A DNA stretch of 50,232 bases from Bacillus sp. V59.32b (GCF_003429085.1 NZ_QVTC01000012.1:1-50232); one strand, 5' to 3'; positions 1 through 9,071 are shown, numbered from the stretch's first letter. Notes: a model not told the origin generated them from the letters alone. Program-made: numbers and translations.

Positions 1-56
1 TTCGAGGAGTCTCGCAGATTCCCTTCCCAAAAACAACATTATCGTTTAACAGAGCC
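1..56. repeat. Right end of a dispersed inverted-repeat element, cut by the window edge
   Basis: The segment ends in GTTTAACAGAGCC. Its reverse complement starts GGCTCTGTTAAA, which is identical to the sequence that opens the last 55 bases of the window. Further in, both copies share a GTTG-TTTT stretch and a GGAATCT motif. I read it as one terminus of a non-autonomous element whose body lies outside the window. No coding sequence is visible in it. Confidence 0.6.
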
Positions 57-151
57 AAAATAAAAAAGGGCTCCGCCCAGTCATTTTTGGGTTTTTTTCA
101 TAATCTGAATATGTAATGAGTTTAACTTAATGTTAAGGGGAGGTATTTTAC

Positions 152-244
152 ATGGGTGACAAAGGGTTCGATTACGGAGGCGGCTTCGCTTTAATCGTAG
201 TACTGTTTATTTTATTGATTATCGTAGGGGCAGCTTGGTTTTAA
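152..244 (+). CDS. YjcZ-family small sporulation protein (30 aa)
   Basis: A 30-residue product with a glycine-rich start (MGDKGFDYGGG) followed by one hydrophobic helix, FALIVVLFILLIIVGAAWF. The FALIVVLFILLIIVGAA core is the hallmark of the YjcZ family, small membrane peptides often expressed during sporulation. An AGGGGAGG ribosome binding site ends about seven bases before the ATG, and a hairpin terminator follows the stop, so it looks like a complete single-gene unit. The family's molecular role is not established. Confidence 0.85.
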   Translation: MGDKGFDYGGGFALIVVLFILLIIVGAAWF

Positions 245-258
245 TATAAGGAATGTTT

Positions 259-288
259 GGGGACTGATGGATGATCAGCCCCTTTTTC
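259..288 (+). terminator. Terminator of the YjcZ-family gene
   Basis: GGGG and CTGAT (with one bulged A) pair with ATCAG-CCCC and are followed by TTTTT. It lies 15 bases after the stop codon of the small gene. Confidence 0.7.
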
Positions 289-354
289 ATATAAGAGCGG
301 CCGCTTCCCCTAATATGTTAAAATACGAATACATAGAAAAAGGAGCTGTGGGAC

Positions 355-879
355 TTGAATTATCCTGTGCCATATATCACTTATTTACTCCATTTTCATG
401 GAGACCGAGATTATTTTGAATGTCATGAGGTGTTAGAGGAGTACTGGAAGGAAGTCGCTCCAAGGGAACGTGAATCCCATTGGGTCGGACTTATTCAAAT
501 CGCGGTGGCCTTTTATCACTACAGGCGGATAAACTTCAAAGGCGCCCTTACGACCATGATGAAGGCTGTCTCTAACCTCAAAATGAAAAGAGACGAGATT
601 ACAAATCTTGGGATTGACCACATCCTGCTCATTTCATTATTAGAGAAAACCATTAAAGATATCGAAGAACATATCCCTTATCAAAGCGTTGTTCTTCCAA
701 TTGCCGATCCTGCGTTAATCGAGCAATGTAAAACAGGTTGCAAGGATCGTGGCTTTGTCTGGTGTGCAGTCAGCAACATGGATGATCAAATGCTCATCCA
801 CAGGCACTCTTTGCGTGACCGCACTGACGTGATCATGGAAAGAAAACGCCAATTGACATTGAAAAATAAGCAGAATTGA
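355..879 (+). CDS. ypuF: DUF309 family protein YpuF
   Basis: A 174-residue protein of the DUF309 family. The diagnostic motif FHGDRDYFECHEVLEEYW lies near residues 14-31, followed by the helix WVGLIQIAVAFYHYRRIN with its small-residue packing. It starts at TTG, chosen because AAGGAGCTGTGG lies just upstream and the encoded MNYPVPYITYLLHFHGDRD fits the family start. In B. subtilis ypuF lies near ribT and the scp genes, which agrees with ribT next door on the opposite strand. The family is all-helical and conserved in Bacillaceae, and its function is unknown. The stop codon touches the terminal repeat of the element that follows. Confidence 0.85.
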   Translation: MNYPVPYITYLLHFHGDRDYFECHEVLEEYWKEVAPRERESHWVGLIQIAVAFYHYRRINFKGALTTMMKAVSNLKMKRDEITNLGIDHILLISLLEKTIKDIEEHIPYQSVVLPIADPALIEQCKTGCKDRGFVWCAVSNMDDQMLIHRHSLRDRTDVIMERKRQLTLKNKQN

Positions 880-1014
880 AAAGGGGCTGTCTAAAAAGTC
901 CACTTAAGATTAAAATGTACCAAATTAAAACCCAAGAATGCTGATTTAACAGTGTTCTTGGGTTGCTTTTATCCAGATGTCGGCTGAATTTCTACTTTCG
1001 GGACAGCCCCTTTT
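880..1014. mobile_element. MITE-like element, about 135 bp, between ypuF and ribT
   Basis: A 13-base perfect inverted repeat (AAAAGGGGCTGTC at 879-891, GACAGCCCCTTTT at 1002-1014) extends inward with mismatches (TAAAAAGT against CCGAAAGT). Inside is a second strong hairpin at 929-964 with stem AACCCAAGAA. There is no reading frame of note and no clear target duplication. It fills the gap between two convergent genes, so it may also serve both as a terminator. The GGGGCTGTC end resembles transposon ends common in Firmicutes; the assignment is inference. Confidence 0.55.
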
Positions 1015-1019
1015 TCTAT

Positions 1020-1385
<366 letters not shown>

Positions 1386-1517
1386 TTAATATCCCTCGTC
1401 ACTAAAGAACGTAGTATTTTTTTCTAAGAACACGTAATTACTTTAACATTCCCCGTTTAACTAGCATTCATAAACATTCTATCCTTTTTCATGTCGCTTT
1501 AAGCGCTTGCATGCTCA

Positions 1518-1604
1518 TCAAGCGATGAAGATCCAATAGACCGCTCCCCATATTACAGCGATCAGCGCGATCATAATAAATATCGCAATGTTGCTCTTTC
1601 TCAT
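1518..1604 (-). CDS. Putative 28-aa membrane peptide
   Basis: The product starts MRKSNIAIFIMIALIAVIWG and ends AVYWIFIA: a two-lysine/arginine N-terminus followed by one hydrophobic helix, so an inside-N single-pass topology is expected. A GAGAGAGG ribosome binding site lies eight bases before the ATG. It sits alone on the minus strand between ribT and ypuA. I do not recognise a family. The good initiation site and the clean charge/hydrophobic layout support it as a real gene. Confidence 0.5.
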   Translation of the reverse strand: MRKSNIAIFIMIALIAVIWGAVYWIFIA

Positions 1605-1820
1605 ACGAATTGCCTCTCTCCTGCTATCCTTAAAATAATTTAAAAGCAATGTTTATATTCTACTATATATGCTTCACTCCTGACAAATTTCACATGTAAA
1701 GCCCATTTCTTTTTTCCCTAAACCATACACTCGTTAAACCAACACAATAAAATATTTTGAAACTCTCAGACTTTGTGCTTATACTGTTTTAGAAGAATAT
1801 TGTTCTTCGAGCAAAAAAAG
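1605..1820. other. Intergenic stretch, nothing recognised
   Basis: An AT-rich spacer between the small membrane peptide and the ypuA promoter. I see no reading frame with a ribosome binding site, no stable hairpin and no repeat here. Confidence 0.5.
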
Positions 1821-1847
1821 TGAATCCATTTGAATGTTTATTTCGTC
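1821..1847 (+). promoter_or_regulatory. ECF-type (sigma-M-like) promoter of ypuA
   Basis: TGAATC at 1821-1826 and CGTC at 1844-1847 are separated by 17 bases. This closely fits the TGAAAC-N16/17-CGTC pattern of B. subtilis extracytoplasmic-function sigma factors. B. subtilis ypuA belongs to the sigma-M regulon, which agrees. The start of transcription would fall just before the AAGGAGGAA ribosome binding site. Confidence 0.65.
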
Positions 1848-1871
1848 TGATAGTAGTAAGGAGGAAGAAAA

Positions 1872-2747
1872 ATGAACAATAAAATCATGAAAAAATGGCT
1901 GATATTGACCCTTCTCTTATGTTTACTTGTACCTATAAAAGCATTTGCCGATGCGGCTGTCGGTGACATGACCGTTACCCTTGGACAAAACTTAACAGAA
2001 GAGCAAAAAAAGATGCTTCTTTCAGAAATGAATGCACCTGAAGGAGTAGATATCCTAACCGTCACGAACGATGAGGAACATCAATATCTTGGCGATTATA
2101 TTTCGAAACGCTTAATCGGAACCAAGGCGATTTCTTCATCTGCGATTACACTTGAGAAATCTGGAACAGGCTTGAAAGTCGAATCGAAAAACATCAATTG
2201 GGTTAGTGAGGAAATGTATATAAATGCGTTGGCCACAGCAGGCGTCAAGGATGCATCCATTTATGTTACCGCTCCAATCCCTGTTTCCGGTACGGCTGCA
2301 TTAACAGGTATTATTAAAGCATATGAAGTTTCATCGGATAAGGTTATACCAGAAGATGTAAAACAGGCTGCCAATGAAGAGATGGTTAAGACGGCCGAGC
2401 TAGGCGATGAGGTAGGCGCTGACAAAGCAGCAGCCCTTATGACGAAGATTAAGGAAAATATGGCAGACAATCCGCCTCAAACGGAAGCCGAAGTGCGCGA
2501 TGTCATTGAATCATCAGCTAAAGATCTCAATATTACACTTACAGAGGAACAAATCCAAAGTTTAGTTGACTTGTTCAATAAATTAAAGGATCTGAATATT
2601 GATTGGAATCAGGTTGGAAACCAGTTGGACAAAGCAAAAGAAAAACTGACAACATTCCTTGGATCGGAGGAAGGTCAGTCATTCCTTGATAAGCTGAAAG
2701 AATTCTTCGTCAGCCTGATCGACGCAATCAAATCGTTCTTCTCTTAA
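1872..2747 (+). CDS. ypuA: DUF1002 secreted protein YpuA
   Basis: A 291-residue protein with a signal peptide (MNNKIMKKW then LILTLLLCLLVPIKAFA) and a DUF1002 body. Family features are the start GDMTVTLGQNLTEEQKKMLL and the segment YINALATAGVKDASIYVTAP. It is secreted or surface-exposed with no known enzymatic activity. AAGGAGGAA precedes the ATG, and an ECF-type promoter lies immediately upstream, pointing to control by cell-envelope stress. A bidirectional terminator separates it from lysA. Confidence 0.9.
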   Translation: MNNKIMKKWLILTLLLCLLVPIKAFADAAVGDMTVTLGQNLTEEQKKMLLSEMNAPEGVDILTVTNDEEHQYLGDYISKRLIGTKAISSSAITLEKSGTGLKVESKNINWVSEEMYINALATAGVKDASIYVTAPIPVSGTAALTGIIKAYEVSSDKVIPEDVKQAANEEMVKTAELGDEVGADKAAALMTKIKENMADNPPQTEAEVRDVIESSAKDLNITLTEEQIQSLVDLFNKLKDLNIDWNQVGNQLDKAKEKLTTFLGSEEGQSFLDKLKEFFVSLIDAIKSFFS

Positions 2748-2758
2748 TATTGTATGGC

Positions 2759-2801
2759 AAAAAAGCGGAACCAGGCAGTTATTGCCTGGTTCCGCTTTTT
2801 A
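2759..2801. terminator. Bidirectional terminator between ypuA and lysA
   Basis: AAAAGCGGAACCAGGCA pairs with TGCCTGGTTCCGCTTTT around a short loop, with A and T tracts on either side. It serves both convergent genes. Confidence 0.9.
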
Positions 2802-2805
2802 TTGA

Positions 2806-4128
2806 TTATTTATTATTTACAACTTCCTCTAGAGGGACATCAAATTGGACCAGGTCCTGGTATGTTTCCCGCCTGATGACAAGCCTTGCCTCTCCATTTT
2901 CCACGAATACAACAGCTGGTCTTGGAATTCGATTATAATTATTCGACATGGAATAGCCATACGCTCCGGTACAGAAAACCGCCAGAATATCGTCTCGACC
3001 CGCTTTAGGTAGCGGTAAGTCCCATATGAGCATATCCCCGCTTTCACAGCATTTCCCGGCGATCGAAACCGTTTCTTCCGGTTCTTCAAGGGGCCGGTTT
3101 GCCAAAACCGCTTCATATTTTGCATCATATAAGGCCGGGCGAATATTATCGCTCATTCCCCCATCGACGGCTAAATATTTTCTAATATCAGGGACCTCTT
3201 TTTCAGATCCAACCTTATAAAGGGTCGTTCCCGCGTCCCCTACAAGCGAACGTCCCGGTTCAATCCATATTTCAGGCATGTCCAATCCTGAATTCCCGAT
3301 CTGATTCTTTACTTCTGTCACGATCTCCTCGACATATACAGAAGCAGGAAGCGGCGTGTCCTCTTTCGTATAGCGGATCCCGAATCCTCCGCCAAGGTTG
3401 AGTACTTTCGGCTGAAAGTCCAAAGAAGAATGCCAATTTTTCAATTGCCCGATAATTTTTCTTGCAGCGAGAATAAAACCGGTTGTTTCAAAAATCTGCG
3501 AACCGATATGGCAGTGCAGCCCCAGCACATCAACCCATTCACTTATCTGTGCCTGTTTAAGAGCGCTCTCTGCCTGTCCGTTTAACAAATCAAATCCAAA
3601 CTTGGAATCTTCCTGTCCAGTCAGGATATAATCATGCGTATGCGCCTCAATCCCCGGAGTTACCCTGAGCAAAATCGAAACGCGTTGTCTTCTGCTTGAG
3701 CATAATTCCTCCAACAGTTCCAATTCGGAAAAATTATCGACAACAATGCAGCCGACTTCATGGTCCAGAGCCATTTCCAGCTCTTCGACACTTTTATTAT
3801 TGCCGTGAAAATGAATCCGTTCCTTTGGAAATTCCGCTTGTAAAGCTGTATACAATTCACCGCCTGATACAACATCAAGCGACAACCCTTCTTCTTTGGC
3901 CAATTGAACCATCGCGATCGAAGAAAAGGCTTTGCTGGCATAAGCCACTTGGGCCTTCACACCGAGTTCTTCAAATGTTTTCTTAAATCCTCTTGCCCGT
4001 TCGCGAATCAGTTCCACATCATACACATAAAGCGGTGTCCCGAAGTGAGAAGCCAATTCCATGGTATCAACGCCGCCTATTTCAAGGTGTCCTTTTCCAT
4101 TTACGTTAGCAGTTCCATAAAAATGCAT
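2806..4128 (-). CDS. lysA: Diaminopimelate decarboxylase LysA
   Basis: The 440-residue PLP enzyme makes L-lysine from meso-diaminopimelate, the last step of lysine synthesis. The PLP lysine is in VAYASKAFSS (near residue 60). Other family motifs are GLHCHIGSQIFE, LNLGGGFGIRY, WIEPGRSLVGDAG and CCESGD. The start is the ATG at 4128, eight bases after GGAAGGAG; an upstream in-frame ATG lacks a site and family support. It lies downstream of spoVAF on the same strand as in B. subtilis. No lysine riboswitch was seen in the 147 bases before it. Confidence 0.97.
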   Translation of the reverse strand: MHFYGTANVNGKGHLEIGGVDTMELASHFGTPLYVYDVELIRERARGFKKTFEELGVKAQVAYASKAFSSIAMVQLAKEEGLSLDVVSGGELYTALQAEFPKERIHFHGNNKSVEELEMALDHEVGCIVVDNFSELELLEELCSSRRQRVSILLRVTPGIEAHTHDYILTGQEDSKFGFDLLNGQAESALKQAQISEWVDVLGLHCHIGSQIFETTGFILAARKIIGQLKNWHSSLDFQPKVLNLGGGFGIRYTKEDTPLPASVYVEEIVTEVKNQIGNSGLDMPEIWIEPGRSLVGDAGTTLYKVGSEKEVPDIRKYLAVDGGMSDNIRPALYDAKYEAVLANRPLEEPEETVSIAGKCCESGDMLIWDLPLPKAGRDDILAVFCTGAYGYSMSNNYNRIPRPAVVFVENGEARLVIRRETYQDLVQFDVPLEEVVNNK

Positions 4129-4275
4129 GTTTATTTCTCCTTCCAGACTAGCCCTAAATAAATGAGGCAGACCCATATAGAGCCGATTTAGCTCTAAACA
4201 TGTGAGTCAGCCTCGATATTTACTCCATTAACGCATTAATGATTAAAACAAAAGTATCATATCTTTCTGACAACT

Positions 4276-5766
4276 TCAATGTTTTTGTTTAATGGGCTGC
4301 CTGTATTTATCCCTAGGATGAACAATGCTCGGCCTGATACTCGACCCCGGGACTGTTCTTCTTACGAGAATCTGCATTAAAGCCTTTGGATAGAATGGAA
4401 GCAAGGGCCATAAATAAGGGGTGTTCATAACCTTCATATTCGCCAATAGCAGGATATAGATCGTTATGCCAATAATCAAGCCAGGAGTATGAAAAAACAC
4501 AGTGGAAAGCATAAGGAATAGTCTGGCGATCTTGTTAGCTAAGCTAAGTTCCAAGCTCGGCGTTGCATATGTGCCGATAGCCGCTATTGAAACATATAAA
4601 ATGACTTCAGGAACGAACAGCCCGACATCGATGGCAATTTGTCCGATCAAAACAGCGGCAATCAGGCCCATGGCCGTCGATAGAGGCGTAGGGGTGTGGA
4701 TAGCGGCCATTCGCAAAAATTCGACTCCAAAGTCCGCGAGAAACATCTGTATAACGATGGGAATACTCGTTTCCTTGTTTGGTCCGATAAATTTTAGCGC
4801 TTCCGGCAGCAATGAAGGATCCAATGTAAATAAAAGCCAGAGCGGAAGCAAAAATAATGAAGCAAGCACGGCAATAAAGCGCACCCAGCGTACAAGCGTT
4901 CCTACAGCCGGAGATTGTCTGTATTCTTCCGCATGCTGCATATGATGGAAAATCGTTGTTGGAGTGATCATGACACTTGGTGAAGTATCTACAAAAATAA
5001 TCACATGGCCTTCTAGTAAGTGGGTGGCTGCGACATCCGGCCTTTCCGTATAGCGAACGAGCGGATATGGATTATATCCCTGTTTCACGATGAACTCTTC
5101 TACTGTTTTATCAGCCATTGTCAGGCCGTCAATTTTAATATTTTTTAGTTCTTTACGGACGATTTCCACTAAATCCGGATCAGCAATCTCATTTATGTAA
5201 CCGATAGCTATGTCGGTTTTTGAACGTTCGCCTACTTTCATGATCTCAATACGCAATCTATCATCGCGGATTCTCCGCCTCGTTAAAGCCGTATTGATGA
5301 TGATGTTTTCAACGTATCCATCACGCGAGCCGCGAATGATTTTCTCCGTATCCGGCTCATCCGGCATTCTTCCAGGATAGCTTCTGGTGTCAATGATGAT
5401 TGCTTTTCCAGTGCCATCGACGACGACTGCGATCAGCCCGGATAATACCTCGACAACCATTTCATCCAGATTCTCAACTTCCTTGACCTGCTGATGTACG
5501 ATTCTGTTTTTTACGATTTCATATAATTTGGTAGTACTTCTTTCCGTTTCATTCAAACCGACAATGGCTTCAATGATTTCAATGACAAATCTTGTATCAA
5601 CAAGTCCATTTACGTAGTATATCTGAATTTCTTTTTTCAAAACTGTAATTTTTCTGACACCAAAATCAAAGCTGACGTTTAGGCCTGCATTCTCCTTCAT
5701 GTATCGTTCTACTTCGGTTGTACTGTCAGGAATCGCTTTCATCGTTTCCTTACTTTCGGTTGCCAT
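4276..5766 (-). CDS. spoVAF: Spore germination protein SpoVAF
   Basis: A 496-residue member of the GerA/SpoVAF family: a soluble N-terminal half (about residues 1-290) followed by several membrane helices. The family motif [20 protein letters not shown] and the segment [14 protein letters not shown], just before the membrane part, are present. It acts in the inner spore membrane and is linked to dipicolinate release during germination. The ATG at 5766 is preceded by AAGGAGC and overlaps the end of spoVAEA by 17 bases, so translation is probably coupled. It is the last gene of the operon. Confidence 0.95.
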   Translation of the reverse strand: MATESKETMKAIPDSTTEVERYMKENAGLNVSFDFGVRKITVLKKEIQIYYVNGLVDTRFVIEIIEAIVGLNETERSTTKLYEIVKNRIVHQQVKEVENLDEMVVEVLSGLIAVVVDGTGKAIIIDTRSYPGRMPDEPDTEKIIRGSRDGYVENIIINTALTRRRIRDDRLRIEIMKVGERSKTDIAIGYINEIADPDLVEIVRKELKNIKIDGLTMADKTVEEFIVKQGYNPYPLVRYTERPDVAATHLLEGHVIIFVDTSPSVMITPTTIFHHMQHAEEYRQSPAVGTLVRWVRFIAVLASLFLLPLWLLFTLDPSLLPEALKFIGPNKETSIPIVIQMFLADFGVEFLRMAAIHTPTPLSTAMGLIAAVLIGQIAIDVGLFVPEVILYVSIAAIGTYATPSLELSLANKIARLFLMLSTVFFHTPGLIIGITIYILLLANMKVMNTPYLWPLLPFYPKALMQILVRRTVPGSSIRPSIVHPRDKYRQPIKQKH

Positions 5767-6328
5767 GATTTCCGCTCCTTTCAAGAATGATTTCAATAGC
5801 CAACTTCGTGATAGGCGCACCTATTTTATAATCATCTTTCCTGGCCATTTTACCGATATCACCGATTCCGACTACAATAGGCGCTTTGAGCTCGTCCACA
5901 CAATAAACGGTATCTCCGGTTATCCGGCCTAATTCATGCTCCACGGCCCCGTATTTGTCTACTCCATATGGGGTTAGCTCCCCGTCTCGATCAATGCATA
6001 TATCCACTTTCGTCCATTCCGCATGCCTTGTTTTAGAAGCGACTGCAATGACTCCCAATAGCTCGACATCCTTGCTGCCAGCAACATAGCGCATCGCCGT
6101 CTCACCCGCTCCTTCCCCGACATAACCGCTGTCATCAAACATGACCAGGACCGGGTCGTGCAGAGACTTTTTGATAAGCGAAACGATTTCAGATCCCGAA
6201 AGAACAGATGGATTACCTTGTGACATCGAAATGCACCGGCCTCCGATTTCCCTGGCTGCCATTTCCACGGCCCGTCTTGCATACTCGTCGCCATCTGTTA
6301 TAAAAATGACTTTTCTTCGTTCCGCCAT
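5750..6328 (-). CDS. spoVAEA: Stage V sporulation protein AE, SpoVAEA-type
   Basis: A soluble protein of about 192 residues starting [19 protein letters not shown], the characteristic SpoVAEA opening, with further family segments [12 protein letters not shown] and [11 protein letters not shown]. It has no membrane helices, unlike the small integral protein SpoVAEB. The start at 6328 is eight bases after GAAGGGA. In B. subtilis it follows SpoVAC, SpoVAD and SpoVAEB. Here it follows SpoVAB directly, 47 bases downstream of its stop, with those three genes absent. Confidence 0.92.
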   Translation of the reverse strand: MAERRKVIFITDGDEYARRAVEMAAREIGGRCISMSQGNPSVLSGSEIVSLIKKSLHDPVLVMFDDSGYVGEGAGETAMRYVAGSKDVELLGVIAVASKTRHAEWTKVDICIDRDGELTPYGVDKYGAVEHELGRITGDTVYCVDELKAPIVVGIGDIGKMARKDDYKIGAPITKLAIEIILERSGNHGNRK

Positions 6329-6375
6329 ACCCATTTTCCCTTCGGCAATTGCCAATCATTAAAATATATAGGTTG

Positions 6376-6798
6376 CTATAAGTCCACAAAATAGATCCAT
6401 TGAAATAATGAACCGGCAATCTTTCCAAACACGATCGCCATAATCAAATAAACGATTTTTTCCTGAATGCCAATCCGTTTAGAAATGATCGGAAATACAT
6501 TTAAAACCTCCGTCAAGGCGGCTGCCAGCATTCCGTTAAAGATCCCGTCCGCTAATCCAATCGGAATTAAGAAAAGCTTGCTCATCCCGAGAATATTATT
6601 TTGGAGTCCTAACCAACCTCCCGTAAGAACACCCATAACAATAGCCATTTCATAATAGTGAATCATCTTCATCGTTTTTGTGAGCTGAGTCAGCCTCGGA
6701 ATCACTTTGAGCACTGTAAGGAAGGCTACAAACCCGGCCCCGACTGCCAGACCACCAGCTAATCCGACAAAAACACTGAAGAGGATTTTACCTGTCAT
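6376..6798 (-). CDS. spoVAB: Stage V sporulation protein AB
   Basis: A membrane protein of about 140 residues with four to five hydrophobic segments (LFSVFVGLAGGLAVGAGFVAF, YEMAIVMGVLTGGWLGL, FLIPIGLADGIFNGMLAAAL, IVYLIMAIVFGKIAGSLF). This matches SpoVAB in length and layout. It is thought to sit in the inner spore membrane with the SpoVA dipicolinate-transport complex. The ATG at 6798 overlaps the end of spoVAA, indicating coupled translation. Confidence 0.93.
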   Translation of the reverse strand: MTGKILFSVFVGLAGGLAVGAGFVAFLTVLKVIPRLTQLTKTMKMIHYYEMAIVMGVLTGGWLGLQNNILGMSKLFLIPIGLADGIFNGMLAAALTEVLNVFPIISKRIGIQEKIVYLIMAIVFGKIAGSLFQWIYFVDL

Positions 6799-7408
6799 CA
6801 ATTCGCCTTATGCTCTCTTTGTTTTCATTCATGATGACATATTGATCTAAATCCTGCTGGTAATTGAACATTTCTACTTCTAGAGGACTCGGTTCCTCAT
6901 TAAATCGTTTTCTAAAAAAATGATTAAAGAATAAAATCATGCCAAGTCCCAGTCCAATACTGTAGGGAATCTGGATGAGCAGCGGTTTGCTGTCTTCTCT
7001 GCCGGTAATGATTTTAAACAGATTTTGATGGACCGTTTGCATGCTTACATCGACGTGAAAATTCATAATTGTGATGGCAGCCCCGATAAATAAAAGAAGC
7101 CAGACCGAAACAAATAGCGGCCAAGAAACCTTTTTCTTCTCATAGATGACTTCAATAATTGTCTGGGCCGGACCGACTGCCTGAATTTCCACATCCTCCT
7201 CAAGCTCCTGGATCCCTCTTATCAGCTGGACCAGATCCACAATGATAATGTTTTTATCCTCAGCGGTGACTTTTAATACATCCTTTTCCTCAAGCTCTCT
7301 CACTATGCTTTTCGGACCCAAGATTTTTGCAATATCCCGCATTTTCACTACTTGATCCTGTCTTGCCTGCACGCGGTGACGCATCCTTACATACACCAGA
7401 TTTTCCAT
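6788..7408 (-). CDS. spoVAA: Stage V sporulation protein AA
   Basis: 206 residues from the ATG at 7408, the same length as B. subtilis SpoVAA. It has a soluble N-terminal domain (VYVRMRHRVQARQDQVVKMRDIAKI), two membrane helices (WPLFVSVWLLLFIGAAITIM and the IPYSIGLGLGMILFF region) and a short charged tail. GAGGTG precedes the start. It is the first gene of the spoVA operon and lies behind its own sigma-G-like promoter. Confidence 0.95.
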   Translation of the reverse strand: MENLVYVRMRHRVQARQDQVVKMRDIAKILGPKSIVRELEEKDVLKVTAEDKNIIIVDLVQLIRGIQELEEDVEIQAVGPAQTIIEVIYEKKKVSWPLFVSVWLLLFIGAAITIMNFHVDVSMQTVHQNLFKIITGREDSKPLLIQIPYSIGLGLGMILFFNHFFRKRFNEEPSPLEVEMFNYQQDLDQYVIMNENKESIRRIDDR

Positions 7409-7445
7409 CACTCACACACCTCGCACGTCAATTTCCTTTTATGTG

Positions 7446-7474
7446 TAGTATGTATTTCCTGGCCTTTTACATAC
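7446..7474 (-). promoter_or_regulatory. Probable sigma-G promoter of the spoVA operon
   Basis: On the minus strand GTATG (-35, fits GHATR) is followed after 17 bases by CATACTA (-10, fits CATnnTA). The predicted start is about 30 bases before spoVAA. B. subtilis spoVA is transcribed by sigma-G in the forespore, so the position and sequence agree. Confidence 0.65.
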
Positions 7475-7502
7475 AAATCAAACAAAAAGACCAAAAATTA
7501 CT

Positions 7503-7540
7503 AAAAAAAATGACCGTCTGCAAGGAGACGATCATTTTTT
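7503..7540 (-). terminator. Terminator of the purine permease gene
   Basis: AAAAAATGAtCGTCT pairs with AGACGgTCATTTTTT around a short loop, followed on the minus strand by a T tract. It isolates the permease gene from spoVAA. Confidence 0.8.
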
Positions 7541-7552
7541 AGTAGATTCGAT

Positions 7553-8845
7553 TTAATGTGTTGGGAAGAAAATCATTTGAATTAAGAAAATGACACCAAA
7601 AATAAAAATGAGTGGGTGAACTTGTTTAGCTTTTCCGCTAAAAGCTTTCATCAACGGGTAGGTGATGAACCCAATCGCAATCCCGGTCGAAATGCTTGAT
7701 GTCAAAGGCATCGTAAGGATGATCACAAATGCCGGAAACGCCTCATCAAACTCCTTCCAATTGACTCTGGCCAGTCCTTCCATCATAAAACAGCCAACAA
7801 TAATTAAAACAGGGGCGGTTATCGCTGGCAGAGAGGCAATCGCCGCTATTAGCGGTGAAAAGAACATCGATACAGCAAATAATACCGCTACAATAACAGA
7901 AGTTAAGCCCGTTCGTCCTCCCGCAGCAACGCCTGAACTGGATTCAACATATGCGGATGACGGGCTTGTACCAAATAACGAACCTACTGTCGTCGCAATC
8001 GCGTCTCCAAGAAAGGCCATCTTAGCTCTTGGAAATTTCCCGTCCTTCATCAACCCGGCCTGTTCGGTGACCGCAATCATCGTACCGGTTGTATCAAAAA
8101 GCGTGACAAGCAAAAAGGCAAAGACAACTGCATACAAGCCATTCGAAAAAACGCCGGCAATATCAATATCGAAAAAAACAGGAGCCGGCGGTGCTGAAAC
8201 GAATTTTTCGAAATGCAACAGATTCATGAAATAACCGATAACGGCTGTTATGAGCATCCCAAAAAACAACGCGCCTTTTACGTTTCTTGCCATCAAAATC
8301 AGTGTCAGAAACAAACCAACAATCGATAACACCGTAACAGGTTCATGTAAATCACCAAGCGTGATCATCGTTGATTCATTTGGCACAACAATTCCACTCT
8401 GTTTCAAGCCCAGAAAGGCAATAAACAAACCGATACCTGACGTAATTCCATACTTCAATGAAGCTGGAATGGCTGTAATGATCATTTCTCGAAACTTTGT
8501 GACACTCAGAAGAATAAACAATAATCCGGCGATAAATACCGTTCCAAAAACGGTTTGGTATGATAAACCATGTGCTCCTACAACACTCGCGAAATAAGCG
8601 TTCAGCCCCATACCGGGTGCGATCGCAATCGGAAGCTTCGCACCAAACCCCATGATCAACGTACCGATTATGACAGCTATAATCGTTGCCATAAATACCT
8701 GTTCAAATGGAATCCCGACTGAACCGAGGATTGCAGGGTTTACAATAATGATATAGACCATGGTTAAAAAGGTTGTAATACCGGCAAATACTTCTGTGCG
8801 TGCTGAAGTACCGTGCTCTTTTAGTGAAAAATATCTTTCAAACAT
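7553..8845 (-). CDS. NCS2/AzgA-type purine permease, PbuO-like
   Basis: A 430-residue membrane protein of the nucleobase permease family, with the markers VFAGITTFLTMVYIIIVNP, PIAIAPGMGLNAYFA, FDTTGTMIAV and GTSPSSAYVESSSGVAAGGRTG. It probably imports hypoxanthine, guanine or adenine. The N-terminal segment looks closer to PbuO than to PbuG. The ATG at 8845 is chosen because GGGGG lies nine bases upstream; a TTG two codons earlier is possible. No purine riboswitch was found upstream. It stands alone with its own terminator between sigF and spoVAA, which are adjacent in B. subtilis. Confidence 0.88.
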   Translation of the reverse strand: MFERYFSLKEHGTSARTEVFAGITTFLTMVYIIIVNPAILGSVGIPFEQVFMATIIAVIIGTLIMGFGAKLPIAIAPGMGLNAYFASVVGAHGLSYQTVFGTVFIAGLLFILLSVTKFREMIITAIPASLKYGITSGIGLFIAFLGLKQSGIVVPNESTMITLGDLHEPVTVLSIVGLFLTLILMARNVKGALFFGMLITAVIGYFMNLLHFEKFVSAPPAPVFFDIDIAGVFSNGLYAVVFAFLLVTLFDTTGTMIAVTEQAGLMKDGKFPRAKMAFLGDAIATTVGSLFGTSPSSAYVESSSGVAAGGRTGLTSVIVAVLFAVSMFFSPLIAAIASLPAITAPVLIIVGCFMMEGLARVNWKEFDEAFPAFVIILTMPLTSSISTGIAIGFITYPLMKAFSGKAKQVHPLIFIFGVIFLIQMIFFPTH

Positions 8846-9006
8846 AATCAAAAACCCCCATACAATATATAAAATCCGAATAAATACAAATCCCTTACTT
8901 ATAATATTCGTTTTTAAACTTCAAATCAACCGTTATCTATCACTCGCTTACTATATTATTTTGCTTTTACTTAGCTTTTAAACAACAAAACATAAACCCA
9001 ACATTT

Positions 9007-9071
9007 ACGGAACGAAAAAAGAGATCCCCAACTAACTAATATTTCCGCAACTAAATGGTCAAATCCGCAAC
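9007..9071. repeat. Array A: about 4 degenerate units, period 19-20 bp
   Basis: CCGCAAC-like cores recur at 9007 (ACGGAAC), 9026 (CCCCAAC), 9045 and 9065, that is every 19-20 bases. Read on the minus strand the unit is TTTGTTGCGGATTT, beginning directly after the sigF terminator. It is short and degenerate, and gains weight from four similar arrays elsewhere in the window. Confidence 0.45.

Noticed and set aside
4129..4275. Lysine riboswitch before lysA
   Set aside because: The stretch is too short and has none of the L-box helices.
7662..8234. A 190-codon plus-strand frame opposite the purine permease
   Set aside because: It is antisense to a well-conserved transporter, lacks a ribosome site and shows only the shadow composition of membrane-protein codons.
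8852..9006. Purine riboswitch before the permease
   Set aside because: The conserved purine-aptamer loop sequences are not present on the minus strand.
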